A stretch of DNA of 64,000 nucleotides. Source: Limosilactobacillus rudii. GTDB taxonomy: Bacteria > Bacillota > Bacilli > Lactobacillales > Lactobacillaceae. Positions 25,876 through 36,414 of this stretch are shown here, piece after piece. Position 1 is the stretch's first letter. Each line of letters starts with the position of its first letter. The DNA lies in NCBI RefSeq assembly GCF_014145455.1, contig NZ_JACIVB010000054.1, positions 124,001 through 188,000 of the forward strand. Direction: 5' to 3'. Position numbers and translations under genes: made by a program. The notes beneath the pieces were generated by a model. That model did not search any database and was not told the origin of the DNA. It saw nothing but the letters and a program-made list of their open reading frames with translations.

Positions 25876-26991
25876 TTATCCATTAATTATTTTATTAGCG
25901 TTAGTTAGTTCTTTTAAATTAATCCAAATAAAATGAAGTCCATACGCTGATAGGAACGAAAGAAAAATGGTTATCAGGGTGAGCAGTGGAAAAGCAATAG
26001 TAAGACTGCATGTAAAAGGTAATCGGGTGTATACTTTCCAGCTCCAGTAAAGCCAGAAAACATGACTTAGGTAGGCGCGATAGGCATACAGGGCGATCCA
26101 ATGAATAAACGGCAGCCATTGATTGCGCCTTTTTTGTAAGAAGGTCATTTCCGTGCTAATTAGACTGATGGTACTTAAGTTATAAAAGATCATTGAGGGA
26201 AGATAATAAGGAGCATTTGCTAGTCTTACGGGTGCTCCGTAGTTAAAGAAATTAATGACGATGAAGTAAAAAAAGGCTAGCCAACTAATAATTTGTGCTA
26301 ACCAGTGACCAGCTAAAAAGGGCAATACCTTCGAATGAAATTGCCACAATAATACCCCGGCAATAGCATAAATTAGAAAGCTGAGGAAAAAGCGATCAAC
26401 TAGGTACCAGTTGTCTCTATGGGGACCATGAAATACTTGAAGTTTATATCCATAGTACCAACCGAGTTCAATCAATAATGTACAGCAAAAGATAATTATG
26501 CCGCAAAAAGGATGATTTGCGACTAGTCGTGCTAACCACCAGAAGAACGGCATGAGGATAATGAATTGCAGCATCATGGTATTGTACCAAAGATGTGGAG
26601 CGGCATTTCCACTTATAAATTGCCAGCAAAAAGTTAAACAACTATGGTAATGAAGATGTTGCTGTAGTTGTGGGAGGAAAATTAAATAGATAAGTGTCCA
26701 CCAGATTGTCGGAATGAATAGAATATGCCAACGATTTAACATAAAAGACGGATAATTTCTTAACGTTGCGTGGGGATGGGTCCTAGTTGTTGAAAATAGA
26801 ATGCCAAAGATGAACGCGGGTGCACTATATTTTACAGCTTCATATATTCCTCCTAAGAAGAATTGTTGACCGAGCGCTAATTTTGTATTCATAAAAAAGC
26901 TAATAACAGATTGTGTAATAACTGCAAAAACAGCCATCATTTTAGCAAAATCTCCAATATCTGCATTGTCTATTTTATTATCAGAATGCAA
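25876..26991 (-). CDS. Acyltransferase 3 family membrane protein
   Basis: A 371-residue integral membrane protein with about ten hydrophobic segments. The early segments (FAKMMAVFAVITQSVISF, then YSAPAFIFGILFSTT) and LRNYPSFMLNRWHILFIPTIWWTLIYL resemble acyltransferase 3 proteins that O-acetylate surface polysaccharides; the latter resembles the arginine-containing cytoplasmic motif. The usual N-terminal catalytic His is not obvious, so it may be a degenerate or divergent member. It stands alone between a GntR gene and the phosphoketolase. Confidence 0.65.
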   Translation of the reverse strand: MHSDNKIDNADIGDFAKMMAVFAVITQSVISFFMNTKLALGQQFFLGGIYEAVKYSAPAFIFGILFSTTRTHPHATLRNYPSFMLNRWHILFIPTIWWTLIYLIFLPQLQQHLHYHSCLTFCWQFISGNAAPHLWYNTMMLQFIILMPFFWWLARLVANHPFCGIIIFCCTLLIELGWYYGYKLQVFHGPHRDNWYLVDRFFLSFLIYAIAGVLLWQFHSKVLPFLAGHWLAQIISWLAFFYFIVINFFNYGAPVRLANAPYYLPSMIFYNLSTISLISTEMTFLQKRRNQWLPFIHWIALYAYRAYLSHVFWLYWSWKVYTRLPFTCSLTIAFPLLTLITIFLSFLSAYGLHFIWINLKELTNANKIING

Positions 26992-27282
26992 AGTACTCTT
27001 CCCCCCTTTTAAATTTTTCTAACTTTTTTAAGTATACATCGATTAGTCTTAAATAAAGGTAAGTATTATTAAATAGGCAGTTTATCAGTGCTTGTTTTGA
27101 TGGTGAGAAGTTAAAGAACGGCTTAAAAGTATTAAATTTTTATAATTGGACCGTATCAATTTGTAAAAAGGTTGACTTTTCAAAAAAACGGTTTATCATT
27201 AACAGTGTAAATTTAATGATTTACGTTATGTTGTTAGAAAGCACAGGACGTATTGATTTATATAGAAGGAGTGTTTATTAGA
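26992..27282 (+). promoter_or_regulatory. Phosphoketolase promoter and leader
   Basis: TTGACT at 27172-27177 and TATCAT at 27194-27199, 16 bp apart, give a good vegetative promoter. AGAAGGAG at about 27262-27269 is the ribosome binding site for ATG 27283. The upstream 150 bp hold nothing recognisable. Confidence 0.65.
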
Positions 27283-29694
27283 ATGGCAGTAGATTACGAT
27301 TCCAAGAAATACTTGGAAAGTGTTGATGCTTACTGGCGTGCAGCTAACTACCTTTCAGTTGGTACATTGTTCTTAATGGGTGACCCATTATTACGTGAAC
27401 CACTTAAGGCAGAAGACGTTAAGCCTAAGCCAATTGGTCACTGGGGTACTATTGTTCCTCAAAACTTCATTTATGCACACTTAAACCGTGTAATTAAGAA
27501 GTACGACCTTGACATGTTCTACATTGAAGGTTCAGGTCACGGTGGCCAAGTTATGGTTAACAACTCATACTTGGATGGATCATACACTGAAATTTATCCA
27601 GAATATACTCAAGACACTAAGGGAATGGCTAAGTTATTCAAGCACTTCTCATTCCCAGGCGGTACTGCATCACACGCCGCACCTGAAACTCCAGGTTCAA
27701 TCCACGAAGGTGGGGAACTTGGTTACTCACTTTCACACGGTGTTGGTGCTATCTTAGATAACCCAGATGTTATCGCTGCTGTTGAAATTGGTGATGGTGA
27801 AGCTGAAACTGGTCCATTAATGGCATCATGGTTCTCAGACAAGTTCATCAACCCAATCAAGGATGGTGCGGTATTACCTATCATCCAAGTTAACGGATTC
27901 AAGATTTCTAACCCTACTATCCTTTCACGGATGAGTGACGAAGAACTTACTAAGTACTTCGAAGGTATGGGCTGGAAGCCATACTTTGTTTCAGCATACA
28001 AGGAAGCTGACCGTGACGGTGAATTCGATGGCTACAAGCCTCACATGGAAGTTCACGAACAAATGGCTAAGACGATGGACAAGGCTATTGAAGAAATCAA
28101 GGCTATCCAAAAGAACGCTCGTGAAAACAACGATGATTCATTACCACAATGGCCATTAATCATCTTCCGTGCACCTAAGGGTTGGACTGGTCCTACTAAG
28201 GATCTTGATGGTAACCCAATTGAAAACTCATTCCGTGCTCACCAGATTCCTATTCCGGTATCACAAGATGACATGGAACACAAGGACATGCTTATTGACT
28301 GGATGAAGTCATACAAGCCAGAAGAATTGTTTGACGAAAACGGTCACCCTGTTGCCCTTGTTGAAGAAAACACACCTGAAGGTAACCGCCGGATGGCTAT
28401 GAACCCTATCACTAATGGTGGTATCGATCCTAAGCCACTTGTATTGCCTAACTACCGTGACTTTGCAGTTGACGTTCAAACACCAGGTTCTGTTGTAAAG
28501 CAAGATATGCTTGAATGGGGTAAGTACCTCAGCAAGATGGCTGAATTGAACCCAACTAACTTCCGTGGATTTGGTCCTGACGAATCTAAGTCAAACCGTC
28601 TTTACGCATTCCTTGACAACCAAAAGCGTCAATGGATGGAAGGTATCCACGAACCAAACGATGAAAATGTTGCTCCAGAAGGTCGGATGATTGATTCTCA
28701 ATTATCAGAACACCAAGCTGAAGGATTCCTTGAAGGTTACACATTAACTGGTCGTCATGGATTCTTCGCAACATACGAAGCATTCGGTCGTGTTGTTGAT
28801 TCAATGCTTACTCAACACATGAAGTGGTTACGTAAGGCTAAGGATCTTTACTGGCGTCACCAATACCCAGCATTGAACTTTGTTGATACTTCAACTGTAT
28901 TCCAACAAGATCACAATGGTTACACTCACCAAGATCCAGGTCTATTAACTCACATGTTCGAAAAAGAACGTCCAGACCTTGTTAAGGAATACTTACCTGC
29001 AGATACTAACTCACTTATGGCTGTATCTAACAAGGCATTCCGTAACCAAGAATGTATCAACCTCTTTGTAACTTCAAAGCACCCACGTGCACAATGGTTC
29101 TCCATTGATGAAGCTACTGAATTAGTTGACAATGGTCTTGGTTACATCAACTGGGCATCTACTGACCAAGGTAGTGAACCAGATGTTGTATTTGCATCAG
29201 CAGGTACTGAACCAACAGAAGAAGCTCTTGCCGCTATTGACATTCTTCATGACAACTTCCCAGAATTGAAGATTCGTTACATCAACATCATCGAAATTAT
29301 GCGGTTGATGAACACTGACAAGAACCCTGAAGGTTTGACTGACGCAGAATTTAACCGTTACTTCACTACTGATAAGCCGGTTATCTTTGCATGGCACGGA
29401 TTCCGTGACATGATCCAAGCATTATTCTTCGATCGTGCAAACCGCAACGTTCACATTCACTCATACGAAGAAAATGGTGACATTACCACTCCATTCGATA
29501 TGCGTGTATTAAACGAACTTGACCGGTTCCACTTAGCTAAGGACGCTATTCAAAACGTTCCTGGCTACGAACAAAAGAGTGCTGCATTTGTTGCCAAGAT
29601 GGACAACATGATTAACAAGCACAACCACTACATCCGTTCAGAAGGTAAGGACTTACCAGAAGTTACTAACTGGACTTGGAAGGGTCTTAAGTAA
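27283..29694 (+). CDS. xpkA: Xylulose-5-phosphate/fructose-6-phosphate phosphoketolase
   Basis: Key enzyme of the heterofermentative pathway: with thiamine diphosphate and phosphate it splits xylulose-5-P to glyceraldehyde-3-P and acetyl-phosphate. From ATG 27283 it encodes 803 residues, the length usual for lactobacillar phosphoketolases. Visible family segments are [55 protein letters not shown], the ThDP motif GDGEAETG and [11 protein letters not shown]. Codon use is extremely biased (GGT, AAC, TTC, AAG, GAA), unlike the neighbours, indicating very high expression. The frame is open back to 27253 but the AAGGAG site fixes the start. Confidence 0.97.
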   Translation: MAVDYDSKKYLESVDAYWRAANYLSVGTLFLMGDPLLREPLKAEDVKPKPIGHWGTIVPQNFIYAHLNRVIKKYDLDMFYIEGSGHGGQVMVNNSYLDGSYTEIYPEYTQDTKGMAKLFKHFSFPGGTASHAAPETPGSIHEGGELGYSLSHGVGAILDNPDVIAAVEIGDGEAETGPLMASWFSDKFINPIKDGAVLPIIQVNGFKISNPTILSRMSDEELTKYFEGMGWKPYFVSAYKEADRDGEFDGYKPHMEVHEQMAKTMDKAIEEIKAIQKNARENNDDSLPQWPLIIFRAPKGWTGPTKDLDGNPIENSFRAHQIPIPVSQDDMEHKDMLIDWMKSYKPEELFDENGHPVALVEENTPEGNRRMAMNPITNGGIDPKPLVLPNYRDFAVDVQTPGSVVKQDMLEWGKYLSKMAELNPTNFRGFGPDESKSNRLYAFLDNQKRQWMEGIHEPNDENVAPEGRMIDSQLSEHQAEGFLEGYTLTGRHGFFATYEAFGRVVDSMLTQHMKWLRKAKDLYWRHQYPALNFVDTSTVFQQDHNGYTHQDPGLLTHMFEKERPDLVKEYLPADTNSLMAVSNKAFRNQECINLFVTSKHPRAQWFSIDEATELVDNGLGYINWASTDQGSEPDVVFASAGTEPTEEALAAIDILHDNFPELKIRYINIIEIMRLMNTDKNPEGLTDAEFNRYFTTDKPVIFAWHGFRDMIQALFFDRANRNVHIHSYEENGDITTPFDMRVLNELDRFHLAKDAIQNVPGYEQKSAAFVAKMDNMINKHNHYIRSEGKDLPEVTNWTWKGLK

Positions 29695-29732
29695 TCAGCT
29701 ACTGGTTGCTAATTAAACACTTAATAAATATT

Positions 29733-29764
29733 AAGAGATCAAGGTTAACTTGGTCTCTTTTTTT
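29733..29764 (+). terminator. Terminator of the phosphoketolase gene
   Basis: AAGAGATCAAG and CTTGGTCTCTT form a stem with a GTTAA loop, followed by T7. Confidence 0.8.
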
Positions 29765-29872
29765 GATACCTTTATAATTTATTACTAATTAATATTTCAA
29801 TTCTTATTATTTGTAAACTGATTCATATAAGGATAAAATTTAAATGGAAGGTATTATTTTTGTTATAAAAGA

Positions 29873-31237
29873 TTGAGGGTGAAGATTATTAGTAAAAATG
29901 TAACAAGTCCCAAAAAGTTGTCTTTTATTTCAATCTACTTTTTAGGCATTAATGGAGTTATTGGTTCAGGAGCGTTCTTACTTCCACAGGTCATTTATAA
30001 GGACATGGACTTATCAAGTGTGTTGGTATTACTTTGTGCTGCGATTACGGTTAGTATGGTTGCACTGTGTTATGCGGATCTTTCTAGTCGATTCACCGGG
30101 TCGGGAGCTGCATGGCTGTATTCATATAATGCATTTGGTCGTTTCTGGGGATATGAACTAGGAATCTTTACTTGGTTCCTTGGTTGTTGTACTCTTTCGG
30201 CGGAAGTAGTGGCATTATTGACGACCCTTAAGAGCTTTTTGCCAATTTTTAGCAATCATTGGGTATATTATGCTTCTGTATTTGGCTTGATATTATTATT
30301 TTCAATTATCAATTTCTTTGGTCGAACAATTGTTAAGCTTGTTGATAATCTCTCGTCAGCGGCTAAGATGATTACTATCATCATCTTTATTGCCGTTGGT
30401 GCATTTTGTATCCATTTAACTAATTTCTCGCCGGTTATTCCTCATGCAGCAATGACAGGGGCAATGCCGTTAGCTAAACATTTTGGGGCCGCTTTTAGTG
30501 TTGTCTTTTATATGTTTACTGGTTTTTCCTTTATTCCGATTGCTGCAAAACAAATGAATAATCCGGAAAAGAATATTCCCCGAGTTCTAATTGCAGTAAT
30601 GATTAGTGTTACAATCCTCTATTCATTAATGATGATTGTTGCAATAGGTATTCTGGGGACAAACATGGTTAAGTATAGTACACCGATTGCTAATGCCTTT
30701 TATAGTGGTGTTGGTCGTTGGGGATATATTCTAGTTATTGCCGGAATGCTTATTAGTATTTTTGGAGTGGCTTTCACCGCTTCCTTTAACACGCCATCTC
30801 TTATTGCATCATTGGCCAGCGAGCATGCAATGCTGCCAAAGTGGGTTGGTAAAAAGAATACTCATGATGCGCCATGGGTTGCGATTATTCTGACAGCGAT
30901 TGTCTCATTGCTACTAGTAACGCAGTCATATCTTTTCTTAGTTTCCTGTATTGTGCTTGCTTCATTTGTTCAATATGTACCGTCAATTCTCGCGGTAATT
31001 AAGTTTAAACATACTGAAGAGTTTCCTAATCATGGCTTTAAACTACCAGGCAAGTATATTATTCCAGCTTTAGCATTACTGATTTCTTGTTATATGGTAA
31101 CCAACTTTACAATCAAGACAATTGCGGTTGGGGTAGTTGTAGCAGTATTAGCTGCAGTAACGTACTTCTTTATTAAAGAGGATGAGGAGCATGAGGCTCG
31201 CCACCATGCTAAATTAGAAAAATTAAAACAAAAATAG
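29873..31237 (+). CDS. APC family amino acid permease
   Basis: A 454-residue membrane transporter with about twelve hydrophobic segments. The first carries the APC substrate motif GINGVIGSGAFLLP, and the sixth region shows FYMFTGFSFIPIAAKQMNNPEKNIP, a family hallmark. The substrate is not readable. The start is uncertain: TTG 29873 or GTG 29879, no ATG in frame nearby; GATTGAGGGTG may be both start and ribosome binding site. A His/Glu-rich tail (EDEEHEARHHAKLEK) ends the protein. Confidence 0.88.
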   Translation: MRVKIISKNVTSPKKLSFISIYFLGINGVIGSGAFLLPQVIYKDMDLSSVLVLLCAAITVSMVALCYADLSSRFTGSGAAWLYSYNAFGRFWGYELGIFTWFLGCCTLSAEVVALLTTLKSFLPIFSNHWVYYASVFGLILLFSIINFFGRTIVKLVDNLSSAAKMITIIIFIAVGAFCIHLTNFSPVIPHAAMTGAMPLAKHFGAAFSVVFYMFTGFSFIPIAAKQMNNPEKNIPRVLIAVMISVTILYSLMMIVAIGILGTNMVKYSTPIANAFYSGVGRWGYILVIAGMLISIFGVAFTASFNTPSLIASLASEHAMLPKWVGKKNTHDAPWVAIILTAIVSLLLVTQSYLFLVSCIVLASFVQYVPSILAVIKFKHTEEFPNHGFKLPGKYIIPALALLISCYMVTNFTIKTIAVGVVVAVLAAVTYFFIKEDEEHEARHHAKLEKLKQK

Positions 31238-31280
31238 TAAATTACGCGAATACCTTTATAATTGGGTAAGAGGTGATTTA

Positions 31281-32027
31281 ATGGAAATTACAATTAAACG
31301 TGATGGCTTAAAGCTATATGGGTTGCTCGAAGGTACGACAACGGTAAAAAACGATACAGTAGCAATCCTCATGCACGGGTTTAAAGGAAATCTCGGGTAT
31401 GACGATTCAGCGATTCTTTATGCGTTATCACATTATCTAAATCAACAGGGAATCCCAACACTGCGCTTTGACTTTGCTGGTTCTGGTAACAGTGATGGTG
31501 ATTTTAAAGATATGACAGTTTTTAGCGAAATCCTTGATGGAATGAAAATTATTGATTATGCTCGAAATACAGTTCAGGCTAAAAATATTTATTTAATTGG
31601 TCATTCGCAAGGCGGCGTTGTAGCATCAATGTTAGCCGGATACTATCGAGATGTTATTTCTAAGCTGGTTTTGTTAGCACCAGCAGCGACGCTAAAAGAC
31701 GATGCCTTACAAGGTGTTTGCCAAGGTAGTCACTATGACCCTAATCATATTCCCTTAACAGTTGATGTTCACGGATTTACTGTTGGTGGCGATTACTTTC
31801 GAACTGCACAATTAATGCCAATATACGAAACTGCACAGCATTATGACGGTCCAACTTTATTGATTCATGGTGAAAGTGATCAAGTAGTTTCACCAGCAGC
31901 GTCGCAAAAGTATAACGTTATTATGCCGAATAGTGAGCTTCACCTGATTCCAGATGAAGGACATAAGTTTGCTGGATCTCATCGTGATGAAGTTCTCAAG
32001 TTAGTTGCTAGTTTCTTAAAGAAATAA
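31281..32027 (+). CDS. Alpha/beta hydrolase, cinnamoyl (feruloyl) esterase-like
   Basis: A 248-residue serine hydrolase. HGFKGNLGYDDSAILY gives the oxyanion region, the nucleophile elbow is GHSQGG (Ser near residue 111), and the late HGESDQVVS and DEGHKF supply Asp and His. The whole pattern resembles the cinnamoyl esterases of Lactobacillus johnsonii and relatives, which release hydroxycinnamic acids from plant esters. The insertion between GSHYDPNHIPLTVDVHGF fits the substrate lid of that group. AAGAGGTG precedes ATG 31281. Confidence 0.85.
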   Translation: MEITIKRDGLKLYGLLEGTTTVKNDTVAILMHGFKGNLGYDDSAILYALSHYLNQQGIPTLRFDFAGSGNSDGDFKDMTVFSEILDGMKIIDYARNTVQAKNIYLIGHSQGGVVASMLAGYYRDVISKLVLLAPAATLKDDALQGVCQGSHYDPNHIPLTVDVHGFTVGGDYFRTAQLMPIYETAQHYDGPTLLIHGESDQVVSPAASQKYNVIMPNSELHLIPDEGHKFAGSHRDEVLKLVASFLKK

Positions 32028-32034
32028 TCATAAT

Positions 32035-32075
32035 AAAATGGCAGTCACTGAAAAATTTCGGTCGCTGCTATTTTG
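32035..32075 (+). terminator. Terminator after the esterase gene
   Basis: AAAATGGCAG and CTGCTATTTT (32035-32044, 32065-32074) form the outer stem with a GAAA/TTTC inner stem. Confidence 0.7.
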
Positions 32076-32141
32076 TTATCTATGGTATAATTTAGCGTCA
32101 GATTGAATGCAAAATTTAAATAAAGGAGCGAGTGATTAACG

Positions 32142-33494
32142 ATGAACTCAATTAAAACAGCGGGTAAAACCTACTTGGTAATTGGGTCGCTAATTTTTGG
32201 AATGTTATTTGGGGCAGGAAATTTAATTTTTCCTGTGCATTTAGGCCAATTAGCTGGTAGCCAATGGCATTTGGCAACGATAGGCTTTCTCCTGTCAGGA
32301 GTGTTTTTACCACTATTTGCGTTATTGGCGATTAGTATTACTCACGCTAATGGTCTGTATGAGTTAGCATTACCCAATGGAAAAAAGTTTGCTTTAATTT
32401 TTTTGATTTTAGTGCAGATCGTTATTGGACCATTGTGTGCTACTCCTCGAACAGCGACAGTTCCTTATACGATTGGAATAGCGCCTTACTTAAACCATGC
32501 GATGCAGGGCTGGGGATTGCTAGCGTATACCGGTGCGTTTTTCCTAATTGTGTATTTCTTTGCAGTACGTGAAGGAAAAATTACTGAAATTATTGGTAAA
32601 ATCTTAAATCCCATTTTTTTAATAATGTTATTTGTAATATTCCTGTTAGCCTTTATTCATCCAATGGGGAGTACAGTTACACCACGACCAACGAACGGTT
32701 ATGTAACACATGCATTTAGCAATGGCTTTATTCAGGGCTATAACACAATAGATGCATTAGCCGCCTTAGTCTTTGGGGTAACAATTATTACCGCTGTTCG
32801 GCAGCTCGGTTTTAAAAGCCAGCAATCAGTTTCCCTTGCGACGATAAAGGGAGGACTAATTGGTATCCTTGGCATTGGAGTTCTTTACATTGGGCTTATT
32901 TATTTGGGGACTACTAGTCGGCATCAATTTGCGATAGCGGCTAATGGTGGTACGACCCTTAATCAAATTGCCCATTATTATCTGGGGGATTTTGGTAATA
33001 TTTTACTGCTAACTCTTGCAACAATTACATGTATGACGACTGCGATGGGGTTAGTTGTAGCGTTTGCTCAGGATTTTCATTATCGCTTCCCTAAGATCTC
33101 TTATAAGGCTTTTTTGCGTGGAAATTGCTTACTATCCTTTTTAGTTGCTAATATGGGGTTAGACCAGATTGTTGCATGGTCTAAGCCAGTGCTGATGTTT
33201 TTATATCCATTAGCAATTGTTTTAATTTTGTTAGGAATCTTTTCACCATTGTTTAAAGGGGCGTCTTTAATCTATCGGATTACAACTGGTATAACAATGA
33301 TTCCTGCTTTATTTGACATGGTAAATGCCTTTCCGCCGGTTCTCCGCAATACGACGATAAGTACATCATTGATTCAGTTTGCTGACAAATACTTTCCATT
33401 GTATCAGCTTGGGTTTAGTTGGGTAGTCTTTACAATTGCGGGTCTTATTATTAGTGTTTGTATTTGGTACCCGTTGCACCGTAGTTGTGTATAA
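32142..33494 (+). CDS. brnQ: Branched-chain amino acid transporter BrnQ
   Basis: A 450-residue cation-coupled LIVCS-family carrier for Leu, Ile and Val. The N-terminus LVIGSLIFGMLFGAGNLIFPVHLGQLAG is diagnostic, followed by GPLCATPRTATVPYTIG near residue 105 and about twelve membrane segments. AAAGGAG precedes ATG 32142. It is followed by a kinase gene whose open frame overlaps the end by a few bases, although the real kinase start is later. Confidence 0.94.
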   Translation: MNSIKTAGKTYLVIGSLIFGMLFGAGNLIFPVHLGQLAGSQWHLATIGFLLSGVFLPLFALLAISITHANGLYELALPNGKKFALIFLILVQIVIGPLCATPRTATVPYTIGIAPYLNHAMQGWGLLAYTGAFFLIVYFFAVREGKITEIIGKILNPIFLIMLFVIFLLAFIHPMGSTVTPRPTNGYVTHAFSNGFIQGYNTIDALAALVFGVTIITAVRQLGFKSQQSVSLATIKGGLIGILGIGVLYIGLIYLGTTSRHQFAIAANGGTTLNQIAHYYLGDFGNILLLTLATITCMTTAMGLVVAFAQDFHYRFPKISYKAFLRGNCLLSFLVANMGLDQIVAWSKPVLMFLYPLAIVLILLGIFSPLFKGASLIYRITTGITMIPALFDMVNAFPPVLRNTTISTSLIQFADKYFPLYQLGFSWVVFTIAGLIISVCIWYPLHRSCV

Positions 33495-33526
33495 TATTAG
33501 TTATAAAAGAAATGAGGTGGGGGAAT

Positions 33527-34429
33527 ATGCAACGACAATATTTAAGCATTGATATTGGAGGAACGGAGATAAAGAGTGCGTTGATCGACCACTCTGGTAA
33601 TATCTTTAAGAAAAAGCATATGCCAACCCCACGTCAAAAAGAGGACTTTTTAGGATTATTATTTGCAACGATTGATGAAGTAGTAGATAAGATTACTGCA
33701 GTTTGTATAAGTGTTCCGGGTATTGTCAATCCGGCAATTGGCAATGTTGAGTTTACTGGTGCCCTTGGGTTTATGGGACATATTAACTTAGCCGCATACA
33801 TTGAAAGTCGTATTTCATGTCCGGTGTATGTTGGTAATGATGCAAACTGTGCAACGCTTGCTGAGATGTGGCTAGGAAATCTTGATGATATCCATAATGG
33901 GGCGGTAATTACTTTGGGTACCTCAATTGGTGGGGGAATTGTAATTAATGATCAATTAATTCACGGACCACACTTTCAAGCAGGGGAACTTAGTGCGATG
34001 ATAATTGATCATGATGCTCCTAAGCTTCACTATTCTACGATGGGCGCGACAACTTCGGCGGTAAAAATGATCGAAACGATTGCTGACACTTGTGACTTAG
34101 CAAATAAGACAGATGGACGACGAGTTTTTAAAGAAATAACCCAACGTAATCCGGTAGCTTGGTCTTTATTTGAAAGCTTTTGCCATCGGATTGCTGTTTT
34201 GATTCTTAATATGCAAACGGTCGTTGATTTAGAGCGAGTCCTTATTGGTGGTGGTATTAGTGCCCAAGAGATATTAATTGAAGAGATTAAGCATCAGTTT
34301 ATGCTTTTACAAGCGGGTGATTATCGTCTTCATGATGATGTTACTATGCCAGAAATAATGGCAGCTAAGTTTGGGAATGAAGCTAATTTACTAGGAGCAT
34401 TATACGGACTATTACTAAAAATTGAATAG
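33527..34429 (+). CDS. ROK family sugar kinase
   Basis: A 300-residue protein of the ROK family. SIDIGGTEIKSALID near residue 6 is the ATP-phosphate loop, GNDANCATLAEMWLG and ITLGTSIGGGIVIN follow, and an ExGE-like HFQAGELS. The zinc-binding CxCGxxGCxE motif of most ROK kinases is absent, as in beta-glucoside kinase type members. Substrate unknown. ATG 33527 is chosen because GAGGTGGGGG lies just upstream; the frame is open from 33485 overlapping brnQ. Confidence 0.88.
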   Translation: MQRQYLSIDIGGTEIKSALIDHSGNIFKKKHMPTPRQKEDFLGLLFATIDEVVDKITAVCISVPGIVNPAIGNVEFTGALGFMGHINLAAYIESRISCPVYVGNDANCATLAEMWLGNLDDIHNGAVITLGTSIGGGIVINDQLIHGPHFQAGELSAMIIDHDAPKLHYSTMGATTSAVKMIETIADTCDLANKTDGRRVFKEITQRNPVAWSLFESFCHRIAVLILNMQTVVDLERVLIGGGISAQEILIEEIKHQFMLLQAGDYRLHDDVTMPEIMAAKFGNEANLLGALYGLLLKIE

Positions 34430-34431
34430 AA

Positions 34432-34473
34432 AAAATCGCAGTTCTAATGGTAAATTTAACCACGAGAAGTGCG
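34432..34473. terminator. Bidirectional terminator
   Basis: AAAATCGCA pairs with TGCGATTTT around an imperfect inner stem (TTCT/AGAA, GGT/ACC). It separates the convergent kinase and GTPase genes. Confidence 0.75.
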
Positions 34474-34476
34474 ATT

Positions 34477-36414
34477 TTATTTTCTGTATGGGAAATGGGC
34501 CATTGTGGGAACTTTATCCCAAGAAACAGGAAAGCCAGCTCCATGGGCGCAAAATACTGAATTGGGAGTGTTAGGCAAATCAGCAACGGGATCATAATTA
34601 GCATTAGAAATGACTTCTTGAGCATTATGACATGGTTGATAGCCATTAAAAACTAAGTCAAGTTGTCCCTGTCCATGACTATATTCTCGGACATCCTTTG
34701 CATAATCTATCATTAATGCGACAGGCGCCTTGCCAATAATCGTTGTCATTAGACTATTATCAGATTCTTCGAGCTTAAATGTGCCATGCATTTGTTGAAT
34801 ATCATTGATTGCTCGTCCAACCTGGTTATTTGGAATAGTGAGATGAAATGAGTACCATGGTTCAAGCAGTAGGCAGCCATTCTTTTGTTTTAGTTCCATT
34901 AGTCCTTGGCGAATTGCTCGCCAGCTAGCTTGCCTGAAGTCGCCACCCTCTGTGTGTTTGATATGACCACGTCCGCCAATCAGTGTGATTTTTATGTCGG
35001 TTAGCGGTGCACCGGTTAGAACACCACGATGTTCCTTTGATTGAATACTTGTTAAAATTTGATGTTGCCAATTTCGATCAAGAATATCAAGACTACAATC
35101 ACTAGCGAGTGTGATACCTGATCCAGGTTTACCAGGCTCTAATAATAAATGTACTTCAGCATAGTGGCGAAGTGGCTCAAAGTGGCCGACACCCTCAACC
35201 GAGCTGGTAATGGTTTCTTGATAAAGGATTGTTCCTTCATCGAAACTGACTTGAATACCATAGCGTTCTTTTAGTAGTTGTTGAAGGATCTGGAGTTGAA
35301 CTTCACCCATTATTTGAACATGAATTTCCTGGATGTGAGGATGCCAGGAAACCTGTAGTTGAGGATCTTCATCTTCTAACTTCTTTAGCGCACTAAGACA
35401 AGCATGGAGATCAGTATCAGCAACCTTAACTGCATAGCTTAAGACTGGTCTAATTAATGGGGAAGGAAGGGCTTTATTTATTCCTAATCCTTGGCCGGGG
35501 TAGGTCGATATGAGTCCGGTAACGGCCCCAACTTGTCCGGCAGTTAAAGCCTGAATAGTTGTGAATTTAGCACCATTATAGACTCGAATTTGGTTTACTT
35601 TTTCTTGGTCTGCTACTTCTGCCTTTGCCGGTAGTGAACCTCCAGTTACACGTAGCCAACTTAAGCGATTTCCTTTTTTATCATGTGAAATTTTAAATAC
35701 GCGGGCACCAAATTGAGGTGAAAAAGAGGGAGTGGTTGTCCATTTTTCGAGACCAGTAAGTAAATTATCCACCCCCGTTAATTTAAGAGCTGCCCCGATA
35801 AAACAAGGGAACACTTTTCGTTGTTTTATTAAAGATCGAATTGTAGGTTCATCGATTGTACCGGTATTAAGATATTTTTCTAAGACAGAATCATCTTGCA
35901 TAGCAATATTTTCGATTGTTTCCGCAGGTAAATTGTCAGTAAATTCAATACAACCGGCTGAAAATTCATCCTGTAATTGTTTGATAACCATCTGTGGATT
36001 AGCGCCGATGATATCACCCTTGTTGATAAAGATAAATGTTGGAACATTATAACGCTTTAGCAGTTGCCATAATGTTCGTGTATATCCCTGGATTCCGTCA
36101 GTCGCAGAAATAACTAGAATGGCATAATCTAACACTGGCAGTACTTGTTCTGTTTGACTTGCAAAATCGACGTGTCCGGGAGTATCTAACAGTGTTAGGG
36201 CGAGACTATTGTAAGTTAATTCGGCTTGGTGCGTGAAAATAGTAATGCCTCGTTGCTTTTCTAAGGTGTTTGGATCGAGAAAAGAATCACCATTATCAAC
36301 ACGGCCCAGCTTACGAAGGTTCCCTGTTTGATACATTAGCGCTTCGGTGAGGGTCGTTTTCCCAGCATCTACATGGGCAATGATCCCAGTAACAATGTGC
36401 TTCACTGGCGTCAC
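34477..36414 (-). CDS. Ribosomal-protection-like translation factor GTPase (TetM/EF-G family)
   Basis: A 645-residue EF-G paralogue. GTPase motifs: GIIAHVDAGKTTLTEAL near residue 9, RGITIF, DTPGHVDF near residue 77 and FINKGD (NKxD). Domains II to V follow, with the EF-G domain IV-like FHLTIPNNQVGRAINDIQQM. Sequence and length match the TetM/TetO/TetW group that frees tetracycline-blocked ribosomes, but chromosomal lactobacillar members of this type are not shown to confer resistance by sequence alone. It lies directly behind uspA, stop and start almost touching, so the two form an operon. Confidence 0.85.
   Translation of the reverse strand: MTPVKHIVTGIIAHVDAGKTTLTEALMYQTGNLRKLGRVDNGDSFLDPNTLEKQRGITIFTHQAELTYNSLALTLLDTPGHVDFASQTEQVLPVLDYAILVISATDGIQGYTRTLWQLLKRYNVPTFIFINKGDIIGANPQMVIKQLQDEFSAGCIEFTDNLPAETIENIAMQDDSVLEKYLNTGTIDEPTIRSLIKQRKVFPCFIGAALKLTGVDNLLTGLEKWTTTPSFSPQFGARVFKISHDKKGNRLSWLRVTGGSLPAKAEVADQEKVNQIRVYNGAKFTTIQALTAGQVGAVTGLISTYPGQGLGINKALPSPLIRPVLSYAVKVADTDLHACLSALKKLEDEDPQLQVSWHPHIQEIHVQIMGEVQLQILQQLLKERYGIQVSFDEGTILYQETITSSVEGVGHFEPLRHYAEVHLLLEPGKPGSGITLASDCSLDILDRNWQHQILTSIQSKEHRGVLTGAPLTDIKITLIGGRGHIKHTEGGDFRQASWRAIRQGLMELKQKNGCLLLEPWYSFHLTIPNNQVGRAINDIQQMHGTFKLEESDNSLMTTIIGKAPVALMIDYAKDVREYSHGQGQLDLVFNGYQPCHNAQEVISNANYDPVADLPNTPNSVFCAHGAGFPVSWDKVPTMAHFPYRK

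Noticed and set aside
34477-36414. Acquired tetracycline resistance gene
   Set aside because: No mobile element or conjugative context; composition like neighbours and operon with uspA. Family membership alone does not show resistance.
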